Positions 1-12,700 of a DNA stretch of 64,000 nt are shown here, in pieces. The stretch covers positions 3,264,476 through 3,328,475 of the forward strand of contig NC_051089.1 in the NCBI RefSeq assembly GCF_901709675.1. Reading direction: 5' to 3'. Both the position numbers and the translations under genes were made by a program. How positions within the stretch are numbered: the first letter of the stretch is position 1; each line of letters starts with the position of its first letter. Under the pieces are notes generated by a model, which was not told the origin of the DNA, did no database searches, and saw only the letters and a program-made list of their open reading frames with translations. This DNA comes from Syngnathus acus (lineage: Eukaryota > Chordata > Actinopteri > Syngnathiformes > Syngnathidae).

Positions 1-268
1 ACACTGCTAGACACTCCACAACGGAATCTAAAGTTTTTACACCCCACAAGAATCTCCTAGTAAAAAGACGGTTTGTTTCGGCTCAACGATTACAATGTGG
101 ATGACTGCTAGACCTCAACTCTAGGAAGAATACAAAAAAAGTGGCCCGTGGTTTTTTTTTCTTCTCCTTGTTTTCTGTTTCTATAAGCCGATAGAACTCT
201 AGCGCTTAATACACACGTGAACGGTAGAGAAAAAAAGATTCCGAAAGTCTTATGTTTTTTTTTTCAGG
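1..268 (-). other. cdh8: cdh8 3' untranslated region (partial)
   Basis: Sequence after the cdh8 stop codon. No AATAAA or ATTAAA signal for the minus strand is seen here, so the last exon probably continues past the left edge. T-rich runs at 151-160 and 255-264 on the plus strand appear as A-runs in the transcript. Confidence 0.7.
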
Positions 269-762
269 TCAGGTCTCGCGGTCGCTCTCGCCCACCGAGT
301 ACAGTTCCCCAAGTCTCCTGAAGCGAGGGCCCCACTCCCTGAGGTAGTCATAGTTCTGGTCCGAGTCGGACGAGGTGGTCTCCAGCGAGCTGAGCGAACC
401 GGCGACCGATCCCCGGCCCTCGTAGCCGTAGATCTGGATGGAGTCGTACGGCGGCGCCGTGGGGTCATTGTCAGCCTCGTGCAGCCGCACGTTGATGAAT
501 TCGTCCACGTCTACTCCGTTGGGGCCCGAGTGGTGGCCGGCGCGCGGCATGAACTGCAGGTCGGGCTTTATGTCCTTGCGCGGGAGATACCCGTTGATGC
601 CATCCGGGTTCTGCAGGGTGGCGATGTCGAAGGCCTCGGTGTCTTCCTCGCCGCCGCCCTCGTCGTCGTAGCGGATGATGTTTTCACGCACGTCCTCGTC
701 GTCCTTAATTATGAGCGGCTCGTTCTTGTGTCGCCGTAGCGTCACGAAGAGCACCACTATTA
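269..762 (-). CDS. cdh8: cdh8 last coding exon: end of membrane helix and cytoplasmic tail
   Basis: Codes residues 610-772 and the TGA stop at 269-271. After [11 protein letters not shown], the stop-transfer sequence, comes the juxtamembrane [20 protein letters not shown], known in classical cadherins to bind p120-catenin. The segment [20 protein letters not shown] followed by the serine-rich [18 protein letters not shown] is the beta-catenin-binding region, linking the adhesion complex to actin through alpha-catenin. The last residues [13 protein letters not shown] identify cadherin-8. The middle segment (AGHHSGPNG) is the least conserved part. The acceptor is cggatag, with a C-rich pyrimidine run further upstream at about 789-801. 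Confidence 0.97.
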
Positions 763-3700
763 CTATCCGACAAAGACCGAGTCACAAGAGGGGGGGGGGG
801 AGACGAGGAAAAACGAGTTCAAGCTTGTCTATCTCAAAAGTTTGCCAGAAATCATTTATTTTGTTGGCTGCAAAATCATCATTGCAGTGTGCGGGCACCG
901 GGAACCGTACGAGACAGCCAGCCAGCTTCCGCTAGCGGGACCGAGCCAAAAAGGCAGCAGGTTTAGAGAATGGTGAGCGAGGAAGTTGGTGCAATTTGTC
1001 TATTTACTTGTTTACAGCTGTTTAACTGTGAAACAGCATTTAGCGTTAGCCAAAAATCTTAGTGCAATCATCGGCCGTCTGATTGACTCGTGATTTTCAT
1101 AATTTTTTTTTTGTCTTCTACGTGCTATATAAATAACATAATGTTTGCAGTTAGGATGCATTCACAACAAGAGAATGAGTTTGTATGGGACAAAAATCCC
1201 ACTACCCAGGGACTAAAACCAAATTTTGTGACTGCTCCTTGGTCATGGAAATTGGCTGGAATGTTTTTTTTGGTGGGTCAATTGGGATCACGTACAAAAA
1301 CCCTAACCCTGACCCTGTGCCGTGTATGCAAATCTATATTTGTTAACCAAGTAATGTCCAGAGGCCAAAATCTGCTCCAGTGTCAAAAGAACTGTCTAGA
1401 AATGTGTTTGGTTGGAGGTAGGGTCATTTGGGTCAACATAGATGTAGCCAACATTCATCGTCTTCTCAGAAATGTCAGGTCAAGAATGAAACTTTGGTCC
1501 AAACCTCACCTAAGAGCAAGATGATGCAGGCCAAGATGGCGATGAGCGCTCCCATGCTGAGTCCGATGGGAAGGACGTAAGCCTCTACGTTGCAGGACTG
1601 CACGATTCCGTCCTTACTGCAGCCGCACACCCGGATGGTCAGTGTGTTGGTACTGCTCATGGGCGGGCTACCGTTGTCCGTCACCACGATGGGCAGGAAG
1701 TACATCTCCTGTTTCTGTCGCCGGAATGTGTCGTGCTTGGCTAGGACGCTAATGGAGTTGTCTGAGAGGGGGAAGATGAGGAGAGAGAACTAATTTCACA
1801 TCAGTCACCGCCTCGCTTGTCTAGCGTTGATGGATTTTTAGTGCTTTTAATCAACAGTATGAGGAAGGCGAAGCGGCAGGAAATGTGCCGGCTGATCTTT
1901 TGAAGCCGCACGCCAGAAGCCGCCCGCTCGTTAGCCGCCTCTCCTTATTAAACACCGGGCCTCTTCTTATGAAAACTCGTGAAATTCTAACCTTTACCTC
2001 TCCCGCTGCCGGGCGGGAACAACACGGCGCTCAAACTTGATCAAGAAGATGCTCGACGGGCGGGATGATTGATGTAATTGATGCTCGGGTTTATCGTCTT
2101 ATAAGTGGCGAAGAACACACGGCTTCCTGAACGCCGGAACGTCCCATCTCATTTGGATCGCTCCGCACTTCACGGGGAGGGAAATTAGATGGATTGTTTA
2201 AGAGTAAAGCAAGTGGGTCATTTTCGATCTTAAAAATAGAAGTAAACACCATAATAAATACACTTTTGATACCAAGGCTGAGTATATATTTTATATTTTC
2301 CCGGCTTCAAACGCTCTTGTGTGAAACTAGCCGGGAATTTTGTAAGTTGACTGTCGCGAGTTTGATTTAGTTTTTATGAGGGCTCAGGTGGATATGGTGG
2401 GGTCTTGACTCCCACTTAATATGAATCCTAATTACTTGTATGATACTCCCTCGGATGCGGGTATATTTGGTTCGGCTTTTCTGTCAAATTGCCAACTGGG
2501 AGAAGGTTTTGCTCCTTTTACAGGTGCTCTGCTGCAATTCACCATCTCGTTATGGCTGCTAAGGCGTTCGTTCACCTGCGGGGGGATCATTTTAATTTGT
2601 TTTTCGCATAAAGGCTTTTGATTTGACACAACTTTGGAAGTTGGGAAATTTGCGGGTAGACTTTGCTGTCAAGTTGTTGATTGCACTTGTGTATGTGTGA
2701 CACCGTGGGGGCTCGTGTGTGTTCTTGCGGGGTCATTATAGCTGCCGTGAAACTCCCATGTAGTTGATCATGAAATCTAGTTAACGTTTATAATACAAGC
2801 TTGGCGCATGAAAATTTTGTCGGTCGAGGTGGGGATTTATTGTCATTTTGTGGATTCGGAGGCAATCTGTCAGGGCGTTGTTGGCATTATTTCCCATTTG
2901 AGGCAAACCCTGGTGACACTTATGATACTACCTCAGAGGTTGGGAAAATTTGCGCGTCAACAAAGTTGGTGGACGAGGGATTTATAAATTTAATGGGTGC
3001 TCAAAGTTCTATTCAGTGAACTTCAGGGCTTGACTTTTTTTGGAGCGAACCGTCTCCCAGATGGGATGGCATTGTAATCTCAGTTTGAGCTTGTTTTATC
3101 GATAAATTCAACCAGTCGTGAGTAGGGAGCACTTAAAGTTCAATCCGTTGAAGAGTTTTTTTGTTCTACGAGCGTGTGGGCCGTTCCCGTGATTACACTC
3201 ATCATCCCAAACAAAAGCGGCACACGGGGGCCCGCCTAACACTCCTCAGTCAAGTGTCTGCCGCCACCTCCGCCAGACAGAAATAGTCGCTGGAGTGGCG
3301 ATGGCGGGCCTCCTTTCAGGCGCTATAGACAAGTGGCTGCTGCGTTGTGTACTATATAGCTGAAGAATGACAGCACATATTTGCTTTGATTCTTGCTAGG
3401 GTTACATTGTGTGCGAGAACAAACGTACGCTTGCTCGACTCGACGGAAAAGCCAGCGAGCGAGTCAAAGAAAAAAGAACAACAGCGGCGGTTTTGATCCG
3501 ACACGTCGCCTTGAGAGAAGAGAGAGGAGCTTGGAGAAGAGCAGAACCTCCGTGACTCACATTTGATCCGGTGTTGTATGGGTTAGGATCGGACCAAATG
3601 TGTTTATTTTCCCACTGGTTGAATTGTTAAAGAAATCATGAGGTCATCTGAGCCTACCAGAAGACTGAAGAAAGTCATTTCCCCAAAAAATAAATAAATA

Positions 3701-6700
3701 AATATAATAATAATAATTAATAATAATAAAGCAACTTCTGCCAACTTCTGCAATATTAAAATTAAAGAATGAATGAAGCGGGGGAAAGAAATGATATCTC
3801 ATAAAATACCTTATAAATAATAAAAATATAAATAATATTACATAAAGGATATAACATAAAATATAAATAATAATATATTATATTGAAAAGAATTATAGAC
3901 AATAATACATAAAAACAGTAATGGGGAAAAAGAGCTTACAAAAGCCAAATATATAATAAAAAAGGGAAAGAAAGAAAACATTTGTTCATATTCCGTATCA
4001 TTTCCTGCTGTGCCAGCTAATGCACCAGCGTAAAAAATACTACTATTTTTTGTGGAAGGTGAAAAGAAAATGTGTTTTTCTTCCTCAACTATGACCTGCT
4101 TTTGATGGCCTGAGTGAGCCATCAAAGACGACTGCAGTATGCTAGCCCACAGCCCGCGTGTCCAAACAGAAGGCTGCTACCATATGAATAGATTTCCGCT
4201 GTGAGCCCAAAACATTACACGTGACGGTGAACACAGCTTGTTCACCGCCACTTTGGACCAGCAGAGAAAAAAAAAGATAGATACCCAAGAAAGAAATGAG
4301 CAATATTGTGTAAATAAACATAGCACCATCTGCCACAAGGTAGCTTGGAAGTTCCCCTACATTGAGCAGCAAAACTAGCAGGACAAACTCAATTTGGATC
4401 TCGTTGGTTTATCTTCACTTTCAATCCAACATCTGTTGAGTGGGGCTGGATTGAAGAACAATCTGGTCACAAACATTTTGCTGCGGAACTTTTTGTTCAA
4501 AATTGAGGAAGAGTTTTACCTGCTTAATTCTTTTGAGACTTTTATTCGCTCACCTTGGTTGTTTTTAATAGTGAAGTTGGGATTGTTGAGCATCTCGGGG
4601 ACCAGACGGTACTCAAAGTAGTGACCCTGGATTGGGTCATCTCGATCCACGGCGCTGACCGTTTGGATCACCTGTGTTTAAAAAAAAAAAAAAGATGATA
4701 CTCATCGCACGTGCTGGAATATTTGCTCTTCACCGCTAAGAGATTTGGATTGTTATCATTGAAGCTCTGTCCGGTCTGCCTTAAAGCATCGCCGGCTTTA
4801 TCCGCTAATCTGTCATCGGCGTTCTTATCGCACGCTCGGATTGATTGGGAATTAGAATCCGGGGGCCTTTGAGACGATTTTCTTTTTTTTTCCCCCGCCC
4901 CGGTCCAATAAAAGTGCATCCGACACATGTAGCTGCCTTGAATGAGGTTGATTGATGAGAAGGCAGGTGGGGGGAATGCTAAGCACCAGTCTGAGGCTTT
5001 TTTTGGCAGGGCAATGCATTGTGCCATCTGGAGGAGGCCACATGAAAGACATTCTCAACTGACGATGTGTCGTGATCAATCCTGACGGCTAAGTCCCCCC
5101 CGCCATTTTTTTTTTTTAACACCAGACTCTCAACCTCCGAGGCTTCTCTGCGAAATAATTAAGGCCATAATTCACCATGGCCAATCATTAAGTGGGCGGA
5201 AAGCAAGAAAAAGGAGAGTGACGGATGGCTGCTTTGATGAACGAGCGTCTACTGTATTCTTTTTCCCTTTTTCACCCTTTACCTGTCCGGGTTTTCCATT
5301 TTCACACAAAAAGGCTTCATATTCGGTGGCGAACTCCGGGGCGTTGTCGTTTATGTCCATGACCCGGATGGCAACCACCGCCCGGGATATCTGACTGTGG
5401 TTACCTAGGAGACAGAGAAATGAATGTTAAAACAGGTGAGTCTTTGGGAAAAATACAAAATGAAGCAGGGTGGATGAAAATCCCAGCTACATGACATGAC
5501 CTAGTTTTAATTTCCTTTGTTTTTCCATCTTTATTTCTCCTTCATTTCCGGAGATGATGGGAGGACGGCATGATAAGCCACATCAATCTACCTTTCAGCC
5601 ATGCAAAATAAAACGACACAATTCAAAGTGCTTTTGAACAGCGCCATGTTTGAAACATGAGCGTTAAGGAGACAAAAAAAGCATATTAATGACTCATTGG
5701 TAACGGAGGTCTGAAAAGGCAATCAAAGACAATTTAATTAGTCCTCGCTAGAGTGAGTGGTGCAAGTGGCGAAGATGAAATCCGTTGTGGATTAACGTGG
5801 CCTCTTAAGAGGCCTCGAACTTTAGACAATGAGGATGACAGCGCGTAGAAATTTTTATTCGAGTTAAAAATAAATGTCAAAGTGAGATTCTGCTTCCTTG
5901 CAGTCTAACCCCAACCCTGAATTGAAACGCTCTCAACCACAGTTGTCAAACTCAAGACGCGGGGGCCAGATCCGGCCCGCCACATCATTTTATGTGGCCC
6001 GGAAAGGCAATCAATGTGTGTCAACTCAATGTTTCTTCTTAAATGACACCTAAAATCCAAAGTGTGATGATGCACTATAACCTCGCGCCAAAGCTAACCA
6101 GAATCCTAGCCCTGGGGTTCCCAATTTTTTGAACACCTAACCTGAAGTACAGCTGTAAAAGAAATAATAATTAAAACCCAGTGGCTGCGGTCCAAGACTT
6201 TTGCACCGTTCCGGATATGATGTTAACATTAAACACCGTACTAAGAACAATTAGTGTTTAAGCCATGGATGCATCAACGCACACTCATTTGCTTAATTTT
6301 GATTGAATTAAAACAGCTCAGTAGTCACTTTGCACAAGAACATTAACACGTATGGAGTAAACACTTTTTTTTTTTCATCCAGACACGCCTTACAGATTAA
6401 AGAACATCTGCAAAGCACAAAAAAATTCACTGACGAGGTGGAAAATCTTTGCCGGCAGAGCTACAAACAGCTTTAGCCCGTACGGAAGGCTTTTATTTGC
6501 ATACAGATTGTTTCAGGGGGGCTGTATGTCGCGATAAAGCTTAATGTAGCCCTTAAAGCTACTGAAACAGAAATTTACACTGCTTGTAAGTTGTCTGTCT
6601 CCACCTCCTCGCGCTTAATCAAAGAAGGTGCGCGTTAATTGCCAGGCTAAACGAAAGCTGTCGGAATGTTTTTTTTTCATTTGGGGGGGTTGGTCCCGCT

Positions 6701-9700
6701 GGCGTGAGGAGTCGAACGTCTTATTCTGATAAGCCGCCGTCGCCGACATCTTGTCTGGCGGGTGTACATCTCGAGGCTAAGTGACTGCGGGTTGCAGATA
6801 GCGCTGGCGAGCAACAACACTTTATTGAGAGTTTACAGGGGGTGGGGGGCCGTCTGCTCTACGTGAAAGGGGGTAAAAATAGAAGACGGGTATTACATTT
6901 CAAGTTGGCTCTTTACGGTGACGCCATTACACCGAATTCCCGGATAATTTTGCGCATCTGAGGCGTAACGGTAGAGCTGGCATTTATTCGCCCGTGTCTT
7001 TCAGAGCCGCCAGGTGACATCTGACTAATCACATTCTATTCCCCCAAGGGAGGGGGTGGGGGTGGGGGGGTCACAAGAGGGAGTGAGGGTGTTCGTCCCT
7101 GCCCTTAATCCATCCATCACTGCCACGCTGCCAATTGAGCGCCTTCTTTACAGCTTACCTTTCTCTGCCTTGCAATTAATTGCCCACAGGTCCAGTTTAA
7201 AGATTGGTTTGGAATGGTGCATGTTGTAGAAAGCACATTGTCTTAACTCGTTTACTCCCATTGACGGCTATAGACGTCAAAGATCAATTTTAACTGGGTT
7301 AGCAGTGGATGAGTTAAATGCAAACCAGCGAATGCAAATCAGGAATTTGCAGATTTTGTGAACCATGGCGTCTCCTGAAGATGATTCCAGAAAACAGAAC
7401 TTACGGACTTCAGTTGCAGTGACGGTGATGTTGTGCCACATGTCCGTCTCGCGGTCCAGTGGTTTGGCCAGCGTGATCTTGCCATCATCAACGTTGATGT
7501 TGAACTGCCTTTCCAGGTCCGTGTGACGGTCAATAAAGTACCTGAAAAAAAAAAAGACATTTGAGCCCAAACGCAGCAGCATGGTTGAAGGAATTCCACA
7601 CCACTGCCCAACTGAAGTCATGGAAAATCATTAATTATCCCCCGTGGAATGATTACACAGGCAGCAGGGGACATTAAAGATTATTCAGGTCCGAAAAAAG
7701 CCCCCCCCACACCACCCTCGAGTCTGATCGAGCCGACACCCTCCCTCGCCCTGTTTAAAAGACCATTAGTGCTTGTTGTGTCAGGAAAACAGATGTGGTG
7801 GTGTTAACCTCATTTGGGATCTGTCAACAATCAATGATAGCTCCAAAAGAAGTGTAAATAAAGAAATGACGCCGGCCGCACGCTTGACAAATCCCGTGGC
7901 GAGGTGTCCATTCAGACTTTAAATGACCGTATACCGTTCCTGAACCTGTGAATTTTCCCTCAGTAGTTTTCTCTTGTGACTGGACGTCTTTGGAAAGTCT
8001 TCAAAACAGTGCAAGAAAAAAGAAAAATCTGAAAAACTCACCGGCACCAACAGCTTGCTTTGAAAGTGGACCGGCACATAAAAGGACATTTTTCTTCCCT
8101 GTGAAATCGCGCTTTTTGAATGCAGGAAACCAGCGCGACACCAATTCTCAGGCCAAGGCAAAACACTCGTTCGCACACACATATACACACACATGTGCAC
8201 ATTGGTGAAAAAAGACAACGGGTCATTTTTCGTGTCACTTATTTTGACCCCCACGGACATCCCCAATGAGACAGAACATGAAAAAGAGCTAATGTGCTAA
8301 TTACACCGTTTGTAATTATCCTCCATCATTCAATTTCCTACACAGATTGGTCGGCACAATAGTTACGAGCTAATCCTACCAGTATCAACCAAAAACATTA
8401 AAAAAAATTCCAGTTGGCTTTACCTGATGTGGGGTGAGATTTCTAAGATTCATTACACAATTTCGAATAGTTAATAATTTATAAGAATGTATAATTTAGA
8501 ATGTATTTTTTTCACAACACGTATATTAGCCTTCAACCACAAAATCCAACCTTGAACCTCTAACCCGTGCTCAAACTATAACTTAAAACCCCAACAATGG
8601 ATCGAAACTTAAATCCTTGAGTAAAACTCGACTTTAAAACCTTGACCCTTATTTGAAACGCAAATCCTCAACCTGTCCAAAAACCCAAACTCCTGACTAA
8701 ACTCTTTCAACCCTAAATCGAGACCCTCACCTTTAAGCGCCAGCAAACTTTGATACCTCAACACCGGCTCAAACCTTAATTCAAAACCCTAATTTGAAAC
8801 CGTGACAGGCAAGTGTGGACAGAGAATGAAATAAATAAAAGCAATGGCCCAGATTCCAATTGTTGGAGAGACGTAGCGAGCCGTGACATTTCCATTTTTT
8901 TTCCAGATGAAATGGTGGAAACTCCTCGAGACGCCAGTCGGGGGGGGAGACGTCCACCAGGACCTTGGAAAAAACTACACTCCCCCCTTCCTCCCCCTTT
9001 CCCCGGCCCCCCGCAAAAGCACTTTCAAGACGGGCCGACAGCAGCAAACCACTTGGGAGCGCAGCAGTTGCAGGAGAATCTCTTCTCCGGCTTCCTGACA
9101 GCCTCACGGCTGAGCGACGAGACGCTCAGCCTGAAATGTTCTGCCACCTGTCACTCAAACTGACAGCTCACTGTGAGAAAGAATTAAAAGCAAATAAAAA
9201 TATACAATTGCGACCAGATTTGCAATTTTTTTTTTCTCCAGAGTGTGATAACGTGAACCGCGTAGGTTTAACAGGATAAGCGTGACCTAGCTGGCTTCTT
9301 GGCGCTTTGTCATCGTGCAAAGGAACATTGTGACTTGTATTTCACGTTGTTTGTTTCACTCCTCGTTACTGGGAAAAGTCTCAGTGGTGAATAACCCTTG
9401 CAAATCGACTGTCAATCAAAAGGTACAAAGCATCTTTATGTACCTTGTTACCTGCGCCAAGGAGCTGTTGTTTTTGTATTAGCAGCGGTAAATGTTTCAC
9501 AACAGGAGGATTTTCAAACTTTGTGTATTGTGAAATTGTATTTAAAAACATCTAAACTTGTAATTTAATAATAACTCTTTTAATTATCTAAATTAGGAAT
9601 TAGACATGTTTAAAATATTGAATATAAAATTATTTGCAGTTTGATTCTTTAAGATAAAATAAATTCAATTTAAGTATAACTTTTTTCTTTATTATTATTA

Positions 9701-12700
9701 TTATTACTTTTGTGATTTTATTAGTATTTATTTAAATTTAGAAATTAAATCACATTACCAATCAATATGATGTATATTTGTTTTAATAAAATAAAATACG
9801 TCAATACATTGATTTTTGGGGGGTGAGTCATATAAATTTAAATATAGATTTTATGTAATGAAATTAATGAATTTTTACATCTGTTTATTTATTGAAAAAA
9901 CTAAATACGTCAGCTTATAAATCTTTTAAAGTCAAAATCATCTTTGTTGCTAGGAATGAAAAACATTTTTTTTCTTTTTTTCTCTTGACCTCAACAACAT
10001 CAAGTCTGACATTGCCGCTGTTGCCGATGAAGTCACTTCTTGTGCAGCAGCTCATATTTTAAATAGCATACAAAGACGTTATATTACCCATGTAATAACT
10101 TTTCAACTCAGCGGGGGTCCCACAGGCGGCATGTCAGCTCCCGCTCTTAAATAAATATTCTGGCTTCTCTAAAGTCAAATAAAATCTTTTCAAAGCTTGT
10201 CACAGCAGCCATATTTACGAATGGAGCGCAGTCATGGCTCAACCCTGCAAAATTGCGTCAGGCAGCTGGCGAGATGTCACGTTGCGTCTTATTTGTGATC
10301 ACTCAGGTAGAAATAACGGAGCGGCGAGCGATGCAGGGCGGCGGAGGCATGGATTTCATGGAGTGCACCTGAAACGTTGTTTGGATGCATTAAGCCAGGC
10401 CGAGGGCATGTGAGCGCAAGTCCCCTTAGTGGCTTTTTTTGTCCTGCTGCTGCAACACTGAAAGCCTCTCCGAGGGTTTGAAGAGGTCGGTGTGGCGACG
10501 GCGGAAAGGAAAATGGCGTGCGGGGTGATCATCTATGGATCAATCACCATGCTGCGAGAAATATGTTGAATAACTTTGTTGTCAAAGTGATGCCGTAATG
10601 CAAAGCAAGCCGGGGTAGCTACCAAACAAAACACAAAAGAATGGAGAGAACATTGCTTTTCGCACCGTCAAATCATCGTGATCTTTGTTGCCGTTCGATG
10701 ACGTAAAGGTCGGATGAGCAAAACATGAGCGCCCAGACATGCCGGTGGATATATAGCCGATTTATATTCACCAAGGAAAAAGGCCTGGTTTGGATTTGAA
10801 AAATATTTGAGTTGTATTGTTCACATTGAAAAAATATAGATTTTTGGGGGGTGAGTCAGTTAAATTTAAATAAAGATTTTTTTAATGCATTTAATGACAC
10901 AAATTTTTATATCAGTTTATTTATTGAAATAACTAAATAGGTCAGTTTCTAAATTAGCCTTGTTGCTAGGAATGGATACATCTGTCACTGTCCAGTGAAA
11001 AACCAACATGGCCGCCAAGATGGCAGCCATTTCCGGTACCGACAAACTTGTCAGTGCAAAAGAAGCAATTTGATTGATCTCTCGCTTCCGTTATATTGAG
11101 GTTCCATTGTATCTTTGCCCTTGGAGATAAAGAACTGAAATATTCCTGCCAACTCTACCACACAAACAGAGGACGAATCTATGGGTGTCAATCAAACGTG
11201 AACCGTAATATCAAGATGGTGTATGTTTACCCATTTTTTAATATTCCAAAATGTCATTTTGATAAATAACAACAATATAATAAAACATAATTTAGTGTAC
11301 AACAGAAGAATAGAACCCAAGAGACGAAAAAATATATAATTTTTGGCTCACCTGATTCCCGCTACTACCGCCGCTGATCATAAGTCATAATGGAATTCAT
11401 TACTTTGTGGCTTCTCTGCACATTAAGTGGAACAGCAAGTACTTATGATTGGAGCAGGCATAAAACAGCCGAGGCAACAGTCGGCCCGTGTGAAGGAACA
11501 AAGATCTTAGGGGGAGCTACACAATGGTAAGAGCATACTTGGACTCAATATGATTCCAGTGAGCTCAAAAGGAAAGTGTACATTATATAAAGTATTTAGT
11601 GAGGTTAATGTAACCCTCGGAAGCTTTTATGTGGAGTTCCACAAAGAGATTATTGTCATAGTCACGGCCGCTTTTTGACAATAATGATGGGAATGTGAGC
11701 ATGGATTGAGAAAATTGCTAATTCACTCTGTTCCTGCCTGACTTGCTGTAGCTTTAAAGTCAAGCCGGCATCAACAAAATAGGCCAGACTGACCTAAAAG
11801 AGTTTTTCATTCTTTTTTTTTTTTTTTTTTTTTACCAGGGGAGTAACATCCTACAACCTCCATTTCTGGCTATCTCATCACTAAACATGAGGATGCCACC
11901 ATGCATGCAGAACAGCAAAAAGTGCAACGGCGTTTTCTTTCGAGCCAATCTATGAAAGGCGGCCAACCCGCCACGCAATTACAGTACACACAACCTGATG
12001 AGTGTTGTGTCCTGGGAAAAAGTCGCCAAGGGAATTAATGAAATGCCACGGCGGATGGAAGAGGTGGAGAAATTGCCTGTGTAACCTATCGTCAAGGTGC
12101 CCTTGTCATCGTCACGGGTGAGAAATTGCGGCAGCTTCGACTCATAATCTACATTTTTTTTGGCTGCCTTTTCTGACGTTTGTGGAAATGAGTGTGATTC
12201 TTAAGTAAAACGTACGGAAAGGTCACAAGAATGAAGACATTTAATTACCTCTGTGTCAAACTTTATTTTAATAATACAACTTGGAGACTGTTCGCCTCTT
12301 GTGCTGCAAGGGAAAATTGGGGTCATCATTTGGTTGTACAGCGGAAAAGCTGACAGAGTGAAACGATGCAGAATTTCACCAAAATACACTAACAACTTGA
12401 CTTACCAGTGCCCTGATGAGTTTCTCAAGTTTGCAGTAGTTACTAGGTTGATTTTTCTGGTAGGATGCTGGCGACCCAATTTTGAGACTTAAATAAACTT
12501 AAGCTTTGTGAAACTAGTGACGTTTTCAGAAATGTAGTAACTCCCAACTGAAAAATTGAATAAACTCCTCACCTGACTTGACTGCTGCTGGAGTCCGGGT
12601 CCCTGGCACCAACAGTGCCGATGACGGTATTAACGGCCGCATTTTCATTGACCTCCAGCGTGTAGATTGACTTGGAGAACACGGGCGGCTCATCGGCGTC

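Larger units (their letters stand above)
5405..7404 (-). other. cdh8 intron 5405-7404 (2.0 kb)
   Basis: GT-AG intron containing a hAT-like MITE fragment at 5938-6065, a G-quadruplex-like run at 7048-7070 and a palindromic MITE at 7243-7316. The rest looks unique. Confidence 0.85.
7542..12572 (-). other. cdh8 intron 7542-12572 (5.0 kb)
   Basis: GT-AG intron. It holds a degenerate CCCTAA-type array at 8530-8803, a retroelement-like fragment at 9448-9485, AT-rich DNA at 9500-9960, a pair of diverged direct repeats at 9809-9957 and 10834-10973, and a long T-run at 11812-11833. No gene is seen. Confidence 0.85.

Noticed and set aside
438-739. Plus-strand open frames over the last cdh8 exon
   Set aside because: They mirror a GC-rich conserved exon on the other strand; they have no splice signals or known domain of their own.
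269-1761. Cadherin-11 as the gene identity
   Set aside because: Cadherin-11 has a different juxtamembrane sequence and C-terminus; [11 protein letters not shown] and [12 protein letters not shown] fit cadherin-8.
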